Assembly (NCBI GenBank): GCA_942636505.2 | Contig: CALOGB020000144.1 | Span: forward strand, 1 to 64,000 | Length of the DNA stretch: 64,000 nt | Direction: 5' to 3' | Source: an uncultured bacterium | GTDB lineage: Bacteria > Pseudomonadota > Alphaproteobacteria > Sphingomonadales > Sphingomonadaceae | In this document: positions 26,730 to 34,942 of the stretch, in pieces | How positions within the stretch are numbered: the stretch's first letter is position 1 | Layout of the letters: each line of letters starts with the position of its first letter | Program-made: the position numbers and the translations under genes | The notes under the pieces: model-generated | Databases searched by the model: none | Told to the model about the DNA's origin: nothing | What the model saw: the letters and a program-made list of their open reading frames with translations, nothing else

Positions 26730-27137
26730 TCAAACCGCCCTTTTGAGCGGCTCTGGCAATTTATTGTCCGGGAGCATGTTTCGCAAATGCTGGTGCACCA
26801 TTTGCTTGTTAAACGGCTTGGAGATGAATGTGGCCTTTTCGGGCATCTCGCCCGCTTTCGGTAGAACATGACCGGAAGCGATGACGATTTCGATCGCAGG
26901 CCAGCGTTCGGCGACATGCCGCGCCAACGCAAAACCGTTGGTATCGCCGGGCATGTCGACGTCAGAGAACAGCAGTACGATGCTTTCCCAGTTGGTGGCT
27001 AAGACGCGCTTTGCCTCGTCGCCGTCCATGGCTTCGTAGAAGCGGAATCCGGCGTCTTCGAGGATGGCAGTCGTATCCATCATGATGAGCGGATCATCAT
27101 CGACAACGAGGGCGTAGGGTACGGTTGAAAGGGTCAT
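26730..27137 (-). CDS. single-domain response regulator
   Basis: The 135-residue receiver domain only: VVDDD at 11-15, phospho-acceptor Asp59 in FSDVDMPG, Ser in IASGHV near 88, Lys107 in FISKPFN. It is divergent from the LOV-PAS-HWE kinase starting at 27371 with 233 bases between, the arrangement of light-responsive LOV-kinase/receiver pairs, so it is the likely phosphate acceptor (inference). Confidence 0.88.
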   Translation of the reverse strand: MTLSTVPYALVVDDDPLIMMDTTAILEDAGFRFYEAMDGDEAKRVLATNWESIVLLFSDVDMPGDTNGFALARHVAERWPAIEIVIASGHVLPKAGEMPEKATFISKPFNKQMVHQHLRNMLPDNKLPEPLKRAV

Positions 27138-27213
27138 GGAGCCCTAACCCTCCCGCCATAAGCAGAGTTGCGGCGCGCGAGGATTTTTGGTTGATTTCTT
27201 AGAATGCGACTGC

Positions 27214-27240
27214 GGCATGGCCGCATTTGCGGGCCATGCC
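27214..27240. promoter_or_regulatory. 9-base inverted repeat in divergent promoter region
   Basis: GGCATGGCC (27214-27222) and GGCCATGCC (27232-27240) are perfect inverted repeats with a 9-base spacer, between the receiver and the kinase. Candidate shared operator or leader hairpin of the receiver gene. Confidence 0.4.
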
Positions 27241-27370
27241 AGGTGTCGTTTGCAGGCTGCTAACCGAGTAGTTTTGTCACAATGGTCATCGTTGTCTACT
27301 GACACTAAAGGACTAAAAAACATAGCGTCCAACGACATAAGGCCCGTTGAGCGCGCGAACGGAGTGACGT

Positions 27371-28876
27371 GTGCGAGATATCCAGGAAGAAGCGCGGATC
27401 GTCCGCGAACTGACGCGCGGCGATGGCGGATCTGACCCTTTTGCCTCGGCCGTGCGGGCAACGCGCATGCCGATGATCATCACCGACCCCCGGTTGCCCG
27501 ACAATCCCATCGTGTTTGTGAATGACGCCTTTGGGAAGCTGACCGGTTATGCCCGCAGCGAGATCATGGGGCGCAACTGCCGGTTTCTGCAGGGACCGAA
27601 CACGGACATGGCCGACGTCGGCCGGGTGCGGGACGCGATACGTGCGCGGGAGTCGATCGAACTCGACCTGCTGAACTACAAGAAGGACGGCACACATTTC
27701 TGGAACCGGTTGCTGGTTTCACCCGTGTTCAACGACGACGGGATGCTGCTCTATTTCTTTGCCTCGCAGTACGACGTCACTCTCGAGCGCGAACGCCTCG
27801 TCAACCTTCAGCTTGATCGCGATGCCCTAGAAGCAGAGGTGGAACGCCGCATTGCCGAGCTTCAGGAGAGCGAGCAGCGACTTCAGTTTGCCCTTGATGC
27901 CGGCCGTCTGGGATCCTGGAGCATCAATCTCGATACATACAGGCTGACGGCATCTGCCGAGTGCAAGAGGATATGCGGTCGTGCCCCAACCGATCCTCTG
28001 ACCCTCGACGAACTGCGAGAGTCGATCCACCCGGAAGATCGGCAGATGCAGGTCGACGGGATAGAGCGTGCCGTACGCGACCGATCGCTGCTGGACCTGG
28101 AGTACCGCTTGCGGACGCCGGCAGGTGAGGAGCGCTGGGTACAGATCCGGGGACAGGCGAGCTACCGCGCCGATGGAACACCGTTGGCAATCGTCGGGAC
28201 GACCCAGGACGTGACCGCACGGAGGCGCGCTGAGGAGCATCGGACCCTCTTGGCTAATGAGCTAAGCCACCGGGTGAAGAATACGCTTGCGTCCCTGCAG
28301 GCGATCGTCTCGCAAACGATGCGCCGGGCGACCTCTGTGCAGGAGGCCGGCACGACGCTGGAAGCACGCATCCACGCGATGTCCGCCGCGAATGACCTGC
28401 TGATCAGTGGCAGGTTCGAGAGCACGTCCCTGCGTGCGCTGGTTGAGCGCACGCTTACCCCCTTCGGGGTGGAAGACGGTCAACGGTTCAAGCTTTCCGG
28501 TGAGGACCTTCAGCTCCCGCCCCGCCTTGTCGTCGCATTCGCCCTTGCCCTCCATGAGCTTGCAACCAACGCGGCAAAATACGGCGCGTTATCGACCGCC
28601 GATGGCGTGATTGATCTGAGCTGGAAGGTCATGGACGGCTGGCAGCCGCATGATCTCCACCTCACATGGGTTGAGTCAGGAGGCCCACCGGTTGAACCGC
28701 CAACGCGAACCAGCTTTGGCACACAGCTGATTCAGCGTGTTTTGGCGCATGAAACCGGCGGAACGGCGAAGATCTCATACCTTCCTGGTGGAGTCGTGTT
28801 CGAAGCCGCCGCACCGTTGGTCGACAGCGCCGACAACGACAACGAGCAGCAGGATGGAGCCGAAGAAAGGAACTGA
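27371..28876 (+). CDS. LOV-PAS-HWE histidine kinase (blue-light sensor)
   Basis: The 501-residue cytoplasmic kinase starts at GTG (GGAG 6 bases upstream). Residues about 25-140 form a LOV domain with GRNCRFLQG, whose Cys70 is the residue that forms the flavin adduct in LOV proteins; the rest of the LOV set (VNDAFGKLTGY, NYKKDGTHFWN) is present. A second PAS spans about 165-285. The phospho-acceptor is His300 in ELSHRVKNTLASLQ, then ALALHELATNAAKYGAL near 391-407 and the WVESGGP motif that defines HWE kinases. All catalytic features look intact. The divergent receiver at 26730 is the probable partner. Confidence 0.93.
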   Translation: MRDIQEEARIVRELTRGDGGSDPFASAVRATRMPMIITDPRLPDNPIVFVNDAFGKLTGYARSEIMGRNCRFLQGPNTDMADVGRVRDAIRARESIELDLLNYKKDGTHFWNRLLVSPVFNDDGMLLYFFASQYDVTLERERLVNLQLDRDALEAEVERRIAELQESEQRLQFALDAGRLGSWSINLDTYRLTASAECKRICGRAPTDPLTLDELRESIHPEDRQMQVDGIERAVRDRSLLDLEYRLRTPAGEERWVQIRGQASYRADGTPLAIVGTTQDVTARRRAEEHRTLLANELSHRVKNTLASLQAIVSQTMRRATSVQEAGTTLEARIHAMSAANDLLISGRFESTSLRALVERTLTPFGVEDGQRFKLSGEDLQLPPRLVVAFALALHELATNAAKYGALSTADGVIDLSWKVMDGWQPHDLHLTWVESGGPPVEPPTRTSFGTQLIQRVLAHETGGTAKISYLPGGVVFEAAAPLVDSADNDNEQQDGAEERN

Positions 28877-29125
28877 GGCTTGGCCACCTCAGTGTCCCAT
28901 CTAAGCTTAATTCACAGTATACGTTTGATAAGATTAGATATTCTTCTGAGATAGTTGGCAAGACAATGGCGGGTAAACCGCGTTGCTGCCCAAGCACTTC
29001 TGTTTATAAGCAATTTTTACGGTGAAAAAATCGTCGATAGCCGTTCAAGGATATAGTCCGCAACTACTAGGCAATCACGCATCGATACCATCGTGTAGCA
29101 TCACCTGTTCCGTTATGGAGCCGGG
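28877..29125. other. intergenic, nothing evident
   Basis: A 249-base AT-rich gap after the kinase. No frame or clear hairpin seen. Confidence 0.3.
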
Positions 29126-29308
29126 GTGAGACCTGATAATCCCAAAGACCACGAAGCGCTCTGGACGAGGCTTGGCAAACCCGAAACTGCTCAGGATCTG
29201 GTAGAGGCGCTTGCGGAGCTCCGGCTTCTGGCGATCCGATTAGACTTAAAAGTCGTCGGAGCCATCGTTAGCAGCGCGATCGGTATGGTCCCCCTCACAA
29301 AGCATTGA
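29126..29308 (+). CDS. small hypothetical protein
   Basis: A 60-residue frame from GTG with GGAG about 7 bases upstream. Composition is protein-like with two amphipathic helices (AQDLVEALAELRLLAIRLDL, then VVGAIVSSAIGM). No family recognised. Confidence 0.45.
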   Translation: MRPDNPKDHEALWTRLGKPETAQDLVEALAELRLLAIRLDLKVVGAIVSSAIGMVPLTKH

Positions 29309-29582
29309 GCTAGCGTCGTTCGCTTTGTCTAAAAACTTTCAGAAAAGTGCGACGGCCGTCCCCACAGGGTAGCAAGGACGGACCGGCCACAGCCGGAGGA
29401 CGACTGCGGCGAGGCATAAACGCAAACCGCAATGTTAGTTTCCTAGGGCAATACCAGTTTGTCTCGACATCCGGGTAGCGTTCTATCCCGGTTTAGTACG
29501 TCGGTTTGTCGTCAGATCTCCGTTTTGTCGGGAAACCGCCTCACGTCTGCGTGTTCTGTCCCCACCAGATAGGAGGAAGCCG

Positions 29583-29783
29583 TTGAATACCCCGATCCAT
29601 GATACGCCTTCCGACGTTGCGGCGATCGACGGTTGCGTGGTTGTATCGGGACCTGGAGGGGTCGCTGTTACATTGTCGGCAGATGCGGCAGAAGAAACGG
29701 CAAATCGCCTTCACAAATCTGCAACCGAGGCTCGCAATCAGCGGAACACCAACCCAGCGCTGTCCGAAACGCCGGAATCGTGA
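29583..29783 (+). CDS. small hypothetical protein upstream of BLUF gene
   Basis: A 66-residue frame starting at TTG behind a near-perfect AGGAGGAAG ribosome site. It reads as two strands and a helix (GCVVVSGPGGVAVTLSADAA, then EETANRLHKSA). Similar short proteins are widespread in sphingomonads without known role. It ends 7 bases before the BLUF start, so the two are probably one transcript. Confidence 0.6.
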   Translation: MNTPIHDTPSDVAAIDGCVVVSGPGGVAVTLSADAAEETANRLHKSATEARNQRNTNPALSETPES

Positions 29784-29790
29784 GTTGGCG

Positions 29791-30198
29791 ATGCGCCGAA
29801 TAATTTACATCAGTAGATCGTTGGTTGACGGAGATCCCGATGCGATAGCTGGTATCGTGGCATGCTCAGTCGCCTGGAATACCACAGCCGGCATCACGGG
29901 GATGCTTTGTTCGGATGGCGCGAACTTTGCGCAAGTAATCGAAGGCGCTTCTGATCAGATTGAATTGACGATGGAGCGTATCCGCCGCGATCGAAGCCAT
30001 ACTGACATTACAGTCTTGTTGGACAGATCGGTCCTATTTCGCCAGTTCGGTAACTGGTCTATGCGATGCGCTGGTGACGATGAGGCAAGCGCGCATGGCA
30101 CCAGCTTCATGATCGGCTGTGCAATGGGCGAACGCACCGCCGCATCGAAACGATTGTATGAAATCGTGCTGTCTAGCCATGCTGGTAACGTGGAGTAG
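29791..30198 (+). CDS. BLUF-domain blue-light sensor protein
   Basis: The 135-residue protein consists of one BLUF domain (about residues 1-95) and a short tail. The flavin-binding and photocycle residues are all visible: Tyr6 in IIYISR, Asn30 in WNTTAGITGML, Gln48 in NFAQVIEG, Trp89 and Met91 in NWSM. Length fits short BLUF proteins such as the PixD type. I start at the ATG at 29791, seven bases after the upstream gene; the frame is open further but runs through that gene in another register. No output domain, so it should act through a protein partner. Confidence 0.9.
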   Translation: MRRIIYISRSLVDGDPDAIAGIVACSVAWNTTAGITGMLCSDGANFAQVIEGASDQIELTMERIRRDRSHTDITVLLDRSVLFRQFGNWSMRCAGDDEASAHGTSFMIGCAMGERTAASKRLYEIVLSSHAGNVE

Positions 30199-30268
30199 GG
30201 AACAGAACCACGCAGCTACGGTTTTGAGTGCGACCGGCGCGGTTTCCCCCCTGCCCTGCCGGAAACGA

Positions 30269-30297
30269 CGCCCCGCTGCTGCTCCCGCAGCGGGGCG
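30269..30297. terminator. strong GC hairpin after BLUF gene
   Basis: CGCCCCGCTGC (30269-30279) and GCAGCGGGGCG (30287-30297) pair perfectly over 11 bases with a 7-base loop, 70 bases after the BLUF stop. No T-run follows, so it is a probable rather than certain terminator. Confidence 0.55.
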
Positions 30298-30541
30298 CCT
30301 CTCAATCCAAGTTGTTGGGTAGCGTGGCATCGGTGTCCGCACAGGAAGTACCTCTAACCGACATTCTCTTCCGCGTTGATTATCTCTTGCTCTGGCACTG
30401 GCAAGTGCCGGTATCGATGGCGAGATGGCGGCTTGGGCGGCCAAAGGCGTTCGGCTCTGATCGAGTTTGCTACCGCTCGACTTGAGTAGCCCCTAGATTT
30501 CTGGACGCCTCGGGTCCTAATTTTGAGGACAGGAGGCGACG

Positions 30542-30811
30542 ATGGGGAAACCCAATTTCAGCGATGAGTTCAAGCGTGACGCAGTGGTGCAGATCACGGA
30601 GCGGGGTTACCCGGTAGCGGAGGTTTCGCAGCGCCTCGGCGTCAGCCCACACTCGCTATATGCTTGGAAGAAGCAGTTTGCGAAGGTGGCGTCGGGCGAC
30701 GGCAATAAGGACGCAGAGATCCGCCAGTTGAAGCGCGAGTTGGCTCGGGTGACCGAGGAGCGCGACATCTTAAAAAAAGCCACCGCGTATTTCGCCAGGG
30801 ATGCCAAGTGA
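30542..30811 (+). CDS. IS3-family OrfA (helix-turn-helix)
   Basis: The 89-residue protein has the transposase-8 helix-turn-helix (FSDEFKRDAVVQITERGYPV, then VSQRLGVSPHSLYAWKK) and a leucine-zipper-like helix that runs to ILKKATAYFARD. A run of seven A at 30772-30778 falls in the LKK codons and is a likely slippery site for -1 frameshifting into OrfB, which makes the OrfAB transposase in this family. It also overlaps OrfB by GTGA. Confidence 0.92.
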   Translation: MGKPNFSDEFKRDAVVQITERGYPVAEVSQRLGVSPHSLYAWKKQFAKVASGDGNKDAEIRQLKRELARVTEERDILKKATAYFARDAK

Positions 30812-31683
30812 GATACGCGTTTGTTGCCGAGCATCAGAACCAGTTTGGCGTCCGCGCGATGTGCCGGTGCCTGGCGATCCAGCCCAGCGGTTTTTACGCC
30901 TGGCGCAAAGCGCCGCTGAGCTGGCGAGCGCAAGAAGATGCTCGGCAGATTGCATTGATCCGGCAGGCCTGGAGCGACAGCGGCAAGGTCTATGGGTATC
31001 GAAAGTTGCACGACGATCTGCTCGATCAGGGCGAGACCTGTTGTCCCAATCGCGTTGCCCGCCTGACCAGCCTGGCAGGCATCAAGGCGCAGATCGGCTA
31101 CCAGCGGCGTCCAGGCAGTTCAGGAGGAAGGCCTTCGGCCGTCGCTGCCAACACGTTGGATCGGCAGTTCGACGTGCCGCAGGCTGATCGCGCCTGGGTG
31201 ACGGACATCACCTATATCCGCACGATGGAGGGCTTCGCCTATCTGGCGGTCGTGCTCGATCTGTACTCCCGTCGCGTGGTGGGATGGTCGTTGCAAAGCC
31301 GTCAGACAACCGATGTTGTTTTGCAGGCGCTGCAAATGGCTGTCTGGCGGCGTAAGCCGAAGTGTCGGGTGCTGATCCATTCGGACCAGGGATCGCAGTT
31401 CACGAGCATGGACTGGGCTGCCTTCATCCGCGCTCACAATCTTGAGCACTCGATGAGCCGACGCGGCAACTGCCACGACAATGCCGTGGCCGAGAGCTTC
31501 TTCTCCTCGCTCAAGCGTGAGCGCATCCGGCGTCGGACCTATAAAACCCGCGACGAAGCCCGGCAGGACGTGTTCGATTACATCGAGATGTTCTACAACC
31601 CGGTCCGCAAGCATGTCAGGAACGGGATGCTGTCGCCCGTCGAGTTCGAACGGCAGCAGGCTTTGATGGCTCAAGGCGTCTAG
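30808..31683 (+). CDS. IS3-family OrfB (DDE transposase)
   Basis: The 291-residue integrase-core transposase starts at GTG overlapping the OrfA stop. The triad is intact: Asp133 in WVTDITYI, Asp193 in HSDQGSQFTS, Glu229 in CHDNAVAESFFSSLKRE. The N-terminal VYGYRKLHDDL helix-turn-helix and the C-terminal YNPVRKH box are present. Confidence 0.95.
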   Translation: MRYAFVAEHQNQFGVRAMCRCLAIQPSGFYAWRKAPLSWRAQEDARQIALIRQAWSDSGKVYGYRKLHDDLLDQGETCCPNRVARLTSLAGIKAQIGYQRRPGSSGGRPSAVAANTLDRQFDVPQADRAWVTDITYIRTMEGFAYLAVVLDLYSRRVVGWSLQSRQTTDVVLQALQMAVWRRKPKCRVLIHSDQGSQFTSMDWAAFIRAHNLEHSMSRRGNCHDNAVAESFFSSLKRERIRRRTYKTRDEARQDVFDYIEMFYNPVRKHVRNGMLSPVEFERQQALMAQGV

Positions 31684-31811
31684 AAAACTAGGGGCTACTC
31701 AACTGCTCTCAAAATAGCATCCTTTTTGAGAATAGCGATTCTGCGAGAAAGTCCCGCGTCGCGATCCCTGCCAGCTGCCATTGAAGTTCAAGGGCTGCAC
31801 CGTATGATCAC

Positions 31812-32234
31812 ATGATGATCCTGAGCATCGTCATTCCCAACAACCCGTCGGATGCCGACCGCGAGGCGGTTCTTAAACCGCTTCTTGCCTACAACACGGC
31901 GCGTGCAGGCGATCCTCGCTTCCACCCCGTCGCCGTTTTGCTGGCCGATGGGGCCGGCAATCACGTCGGCGGTCTATGGGGCAAATGTGTTTATGATTGG
32001 CTTTTCGTGGACCTTCTTGCCGTTCCAGAAGAGCATCGGGGCAAGAACCATGGAAGGACACTTATGGAGCAGGCCGAGGAGATCGCGCGCGCCAACGGCT
32101 GCGTCGGAATTTGGCTCGACACTTACGAGTTTCAGGCGCGCGGTTTCTATGAGAAGTTAGGCTTTGAGGTATTCGGCACCCTCGACGACCATCCCGTTGG
32201 TCAGAAAAAGTTTTTCCTTCGCAAGCGATTCTGA
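31812..32234 (+). CDS. GNAT-family N-acetyltransferase
   Basis: The 140-residue protein fits a GNAT fold. Strands with VGGLWGKCVYDWLFVDLLAV lead to the acetyl-CoA loop EEHRGKNHGRTLMEQAEEIA (the Q/R-x-x-G-x-G/A pattern), then an ARGFYEKLGFEVFG strand near the end. An ATG one codon later could also serve. Acceptor unknown; antibiotic or small-molecule acetyltransferases look similar. Confidence 0.85.
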   Translation: MMILSIVIPNNPSDADREAVLKPLLAYNTARAGDPRFHPVAVLLADGAGNHVGGLWGKCVYDWLFVDLLAVPEEHRGKNHGRTLMEQAEEIARANGCVGIWLDTYEFQARGFYEKLGFEVFGTLDDHPVGQKKFFLRKRF

Positions 32235-32331
32235 AAATTGGCCTTGCTACGGTTCGCACCATGAGCGGATTGAGAACATCAACAACTTTGCCATTACCAA
32301 AAATACAGCTAAATCGAGAATGGGAAGACGA

Positions 32332-33069
32332 CTAGCCGAGAGCCGCCTTGTAGGCCGCAACTGCTGGCCTGAACCCCATCACTAACGCGTCTGCCGTCAG
32401 TTCGTGGCCGATTGACGCCTCAGCGATCGGAGGCATAGCACCGATCAAATCAGATAGGTTGGCAAGGTTGAGGTCATGACCGACGTTCACCCTCAGGCCG
32501 GCAATATGCACTGCGCGCGCCGCCTCCGCTGCGGCCGCGAGAATACGACCGGGACCATTGGCGCTATGCTCGGCCGCATAGGAGCCGGTGTAGATTTCTG
32601 CGCCATCAGCCCCGCTTTCGATAAGGCCGCGTACTGCCGTCTGGTCCGGATCAATGAACAGGATTACGCGTCCGCTGACTGCCTGGAAGCGGGCGACATC
32701 ATTATAAATCCGTTTTGCCGCTTCTCGATCGTCAAACTTCCAGCCTTCCTCCGATGTGAACGCGGAGGGAGGATCCGGAACAAGTGTGCATTGCTCAGGC
32801 TGCACAGCAGACACGATGCGGAATAGCCGATCGTCGGGATAGCCCTCGATATTGAGTTCAAAGGTCGGTCTGAGAGGCTTCATCCACTCCGCGAGTGCCG
32901 ATACGTCGTCATCACGGATATGGCGTTGGTCGGGGCGCGGATGCACTGTGATCCCGTCCGCGCCAGCTTCATGAGCAATGCGGGCGAAGGCGAGTAGATC
33001 GGGCACGCCTGTTCGCCGGGAGTTTCGCAGTAGGGCGACCTTGTTCAGGTTCACACTTAGACGCACCAT
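32332..33069 (-). CDS. pdxJ: pyridoxine 5'-phosphate synthase
   Basis: The 245-residue protein matches PdxJ in length and order: LSVNLNKVALLRNSR at the start, ADGITVHPRPDQRHI near residue 40-55, NIEGYPDD, QCTLVPDPPSAFTSEEGW, the RVILFIDPD strand, GADGAEIYTG, and VNVGHDLNLANL with ASIGHELTADAL at the end. It is a TIM barrel that condenses 1-deoxyxylulose 5-phosphate with aminoacetone phosphate to pyridoxine phosphate. I start at the ATG at 33069; a longer frame adds 30 residues unlike any PdxJ. Oddly placed between an acetyltransferase and a kinase-like gene, away from acpS/era-type neighbours, so it may be a second copy. Confidence 0.9.
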   Translation of the reverse strand: MVRLSVNLNKVALLRNSRRTGVPDLLAFARIAHEAGADGITVHPRPDQRHIRDDDVSALAEWMKPLRPTFELNIEGYPDDRLFRIVSAVQPEQCTLVPDPPSAFTSEEGWKFDDREAAKRIYNDVARFQAVSGRVILFIDPDQTAVRGLIESGADGAEIYTGSYAAEHSANGPGRILAAAAEAARAVHIAGLRVNVGHDLNLANLSDLIGAMPPIAEASIGHELTADALVMGFRPAVAAYKAALG

Positions 33070-33220
33070 AAACACCGATCCCAAATCGCCTTCGATCCGG
33101 GAATTATGCCATGTAGCGGCCAATGGCGAGGGCGAGCCATGGGTTAAACGGCAAGGCAACCGCCCTCGCCTGCAATTGCCGTTTCACGATCCGATTCAGG
33201 GAATGTCTGCGTTTGAAGGA

Positions 33221-33772
33221 TTACGGACGGTATGCACCTGTGGCGGCGTTCGCCCATAAAGCGATGTTTTCTGCGGCGTGGTCTGCTGACATGCCGGTAA
33301 CGTCTAGCGTTGTTGTGCCATCGGCGCATTTGTCCTGCGTGGGGGGAGGCAGGCCGGCATCGATAAGGTGAGTGCTCGTAAGCTTCGACAGAAATGCTCG
33401 CGTTGGTGACACGATCCGCTTGCGATGTTCTTCTGGCGAACAGGTCAAGGTAATTGACAAAAGGGGCTCCTGCCGCTCGGACGCAAGTGCTGTAAATGCA
33501 TCGTCCCATTCCGAGTCCCACACAGGATCGGGTCCGGGAGCGAACGTAAAGATGAGAGGTATGTTACTAGGTATCGATGCGGCCTGCTCAAACACCAAGT
33601 CTCTTACGCGCCGGACCAGTTCGAAGAAGTTTTGCGATCGAAACTCCGTGACTGCGAAGGCTGGGTTATAGATCGTATGGTTGTCTATCAGACGCCCTGA
33701 CACAATCGGCGCGAGAGCACGGGCAATCGTTAGCTTGCCAACCCCTCCATGCCCCACCAGTTTAATAAGCAC
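33221..33772 (-). CDS. P-loop kinase-like protein
   Basis: The 183-residue protein has a Walker A GHGGVGKLT at about residues 7-15, then RALAPIVSGRLIDNHTIYNP as in small nucleoside or shikimate-kinase-like folds, a LLSITLTCSPEEHRKRI strand and lid, and a C-terminal TTTLDVTGMSADHAAE. This is the AAA_33 type of P-loop kinase or chloramphenicol-phosphotransferase-like group. Substrate unknown. Confidence 0.75.
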   Translation of the reverse strand: MLIKLVGHGGVGKLTIARALAPIVSGRLIDNHTIYNPAFAVTEFRSQNFFELVRRVRDLVFEQAASIPSNIPLIFTFAPGPDPVWDSEWDDAFTALASERQEPLLSITLTCSPEEHRKRIVSPTRAFLSKLTSTHLIDAGLPPPTQDKCADGTTTLDVTGMSADHAAENIALWANAATGAYRP

Positions 33773-34069
33773 AGTCGTCCTCTATCTCTTTCTCTTTGTA
33801 ACCAGCCACATGAGTTGGCAGCTTTTAGCCCCTAATGTCGAGCGGCTTGATGACCGAGATCGGGCGATACCCGTAGCGCAGGCCTTCCCAAAAGGAATCC
33901 GTTACGAGAACGCCGATGCCTTATAGTTCGCCGATCGTTTTCGAGAAATCTTATCCCTTCTCGCCTGACGTTCCTTTTCGGGAAGGGCGGGATCGCCAGA
34001 GAGCGGCCAATAGCGGATAGCGTGGCTTACTGGCATATAAGCTTCATCATAAGCCTTGGGAGTCGCCGC
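33773..34069. other. intergenic, nothing evident
   Basis: About 300 bases between a minus and a plus gene. An in-frame GTG at 34022 could extend the following gene; otherwise nothing seen. Confidence 0.3.
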
Positions 34070-34429
34070 ATGGGGTGGATTTTAACGATCGGGCTGCTGG
34101 CGCTGCCCGTTTCGATGACCGAAGGTACTCCGCGGCAAATAACCGTTGGCTCGATGCTACATGGAAAGGCCGCGTGCGCTGTTTCGTTGGTCGATAATCA
34201 ATGGCGATCTAGAAGCATTCGTCAGTTCCAGGAACTTAGAAGTCAGACCGATAAGATCGCAAGGGCAGCGACTGATAGTAGCGCACACGGTAGGTACTTC
34301 GTCTTCGGTAAAAATCAGATCACCACAATCCTATTCATAAGCAAGTCTGAGTGCCTTCGTACCGCCAAGATATTGGATGAGGCGAAGCTTTATTCGGAGC
34401 GCGGTCGCTTCTCTCGGCTCAAAATGTGA
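34070..34429 (+). CDS. small exported protein, unknown
   Basis: I start at the ATG at 34070, giving a signal peptide (MGWILTIGLLALPVSMTEG); the frame is open from a GTG at 34022. The 119-residue product has two Cys (KAACAV, SECLR). No family recognised. Confidence 0.5.
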   Translation: MGWILTIGLLALPVSMTEGTPRQITVGSMLHGKAACAVSLVDNQWRSRSIRQFQELRSQTDKIARAATDSSAHGRYFVFGKNQITTILFISKSECLRTAKILDEAKLYSERGRFSRLKM

Positions 34430-34544
34430 GAAAAATAGCGATGACGGCGTTCGGGGAGGCGTCAATGTTCCCTTAACGGTCGGGTACGCTAAGCGCCACG
34501 TTCCCTATTCACCATCGAGTTTCGGAAATGTCCGGGGTGGGGAG

Positions 34545-34751
34545 TCAGCGGACCTTCATGCTTCGCGCCTGTATCCGATATTTAAGCCGTCCAAGCATCA
34601 GGCCAATCGGGATGGAAATGATAACGAGTGCCACGATGGATACAGGCCATGACCAATCCCGCGCCCTTGTGAACACAAGAAATAGGTAAGCGAGCAGCGC
34701 GCCCAATGCGTGGAAGCCGTAGTCGTATCGGTCCGGCTGTCGTCCTCGCAT
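34545..34751 (-). CDS. small two-helix membrane protein
   Basis: The 68-residue frame has two hydrophobic helices (FHALGALLAYLFLVF, then WPVSIVALVIISIPIGLMLG) joined by a short basic-aromatic loop and a basic C-terminus. No family recognised. Confidence 0.5.
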   Translation of the reverse strand: MRGRQPDRYDYGFHALGALLAYLFLVFTRARDWSWPVSIVALVIISIPIGLMLGRLKYRIQARSMKVR

Positions 34752-34905
34752 AACCCATCATGGCCTGCTTACCGAATGTCCGCAAATGACCAAACCGCCC
34801 AATATCGGACGTTCAATGGGCGAATACCCAAAGCCAGAAGCTGCCATTTGTTCAGCTTAAACGCCGCGGTGCAGTCAAAGTCGCTAGACTGCCACGCCCA
34901 TTCCA

Positions 34906-34937
34906 TATCGGGAGAGCCCTAAGGGGCCCTCCCGATA
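34906..34937. terminator. 14-base-arm hairpin after oxidoreductase gene
   Basis: TATCGGGAGAGCCC (34906-34919) and GGGCCCTCCCGATA (34924-34937) pair at 13 of 14 positions with a TAAG loop. It lies 5 bases past the stop of the minus-strand oxidoreductase at 34943 and is its likely terminator. Confidence 0.65.
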
Positions 34938-34942
34938 GCGGA

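Larger units (their letters stand above)
30483..31701 (+). mobile_element. IS3-family insertion sequence, complete
   Basis: The 1219-base element has terminal repeats TGAGTAGCCCCTAGATTTCT (30483-30502) and, inverted, TGAGTAGCCCCTAGTTTTCT (31682-31701), 19 of 20 identical. ACT is duplicated at 30480-30482 and 31702-31704, the short target duplication expected of IS3. Both open frames are intact, so it is probably recent and active. It landed in non-coding DNA. Confidence 0.93.

Noticed and set aside
30200..30540. tRNA or other structured RNA before the IS3 element
   Set aside because: The only strong structure is the 11-base hairpin at 30269; no cloverleaf or T-loop sequence was found here or elsewhere in the window.
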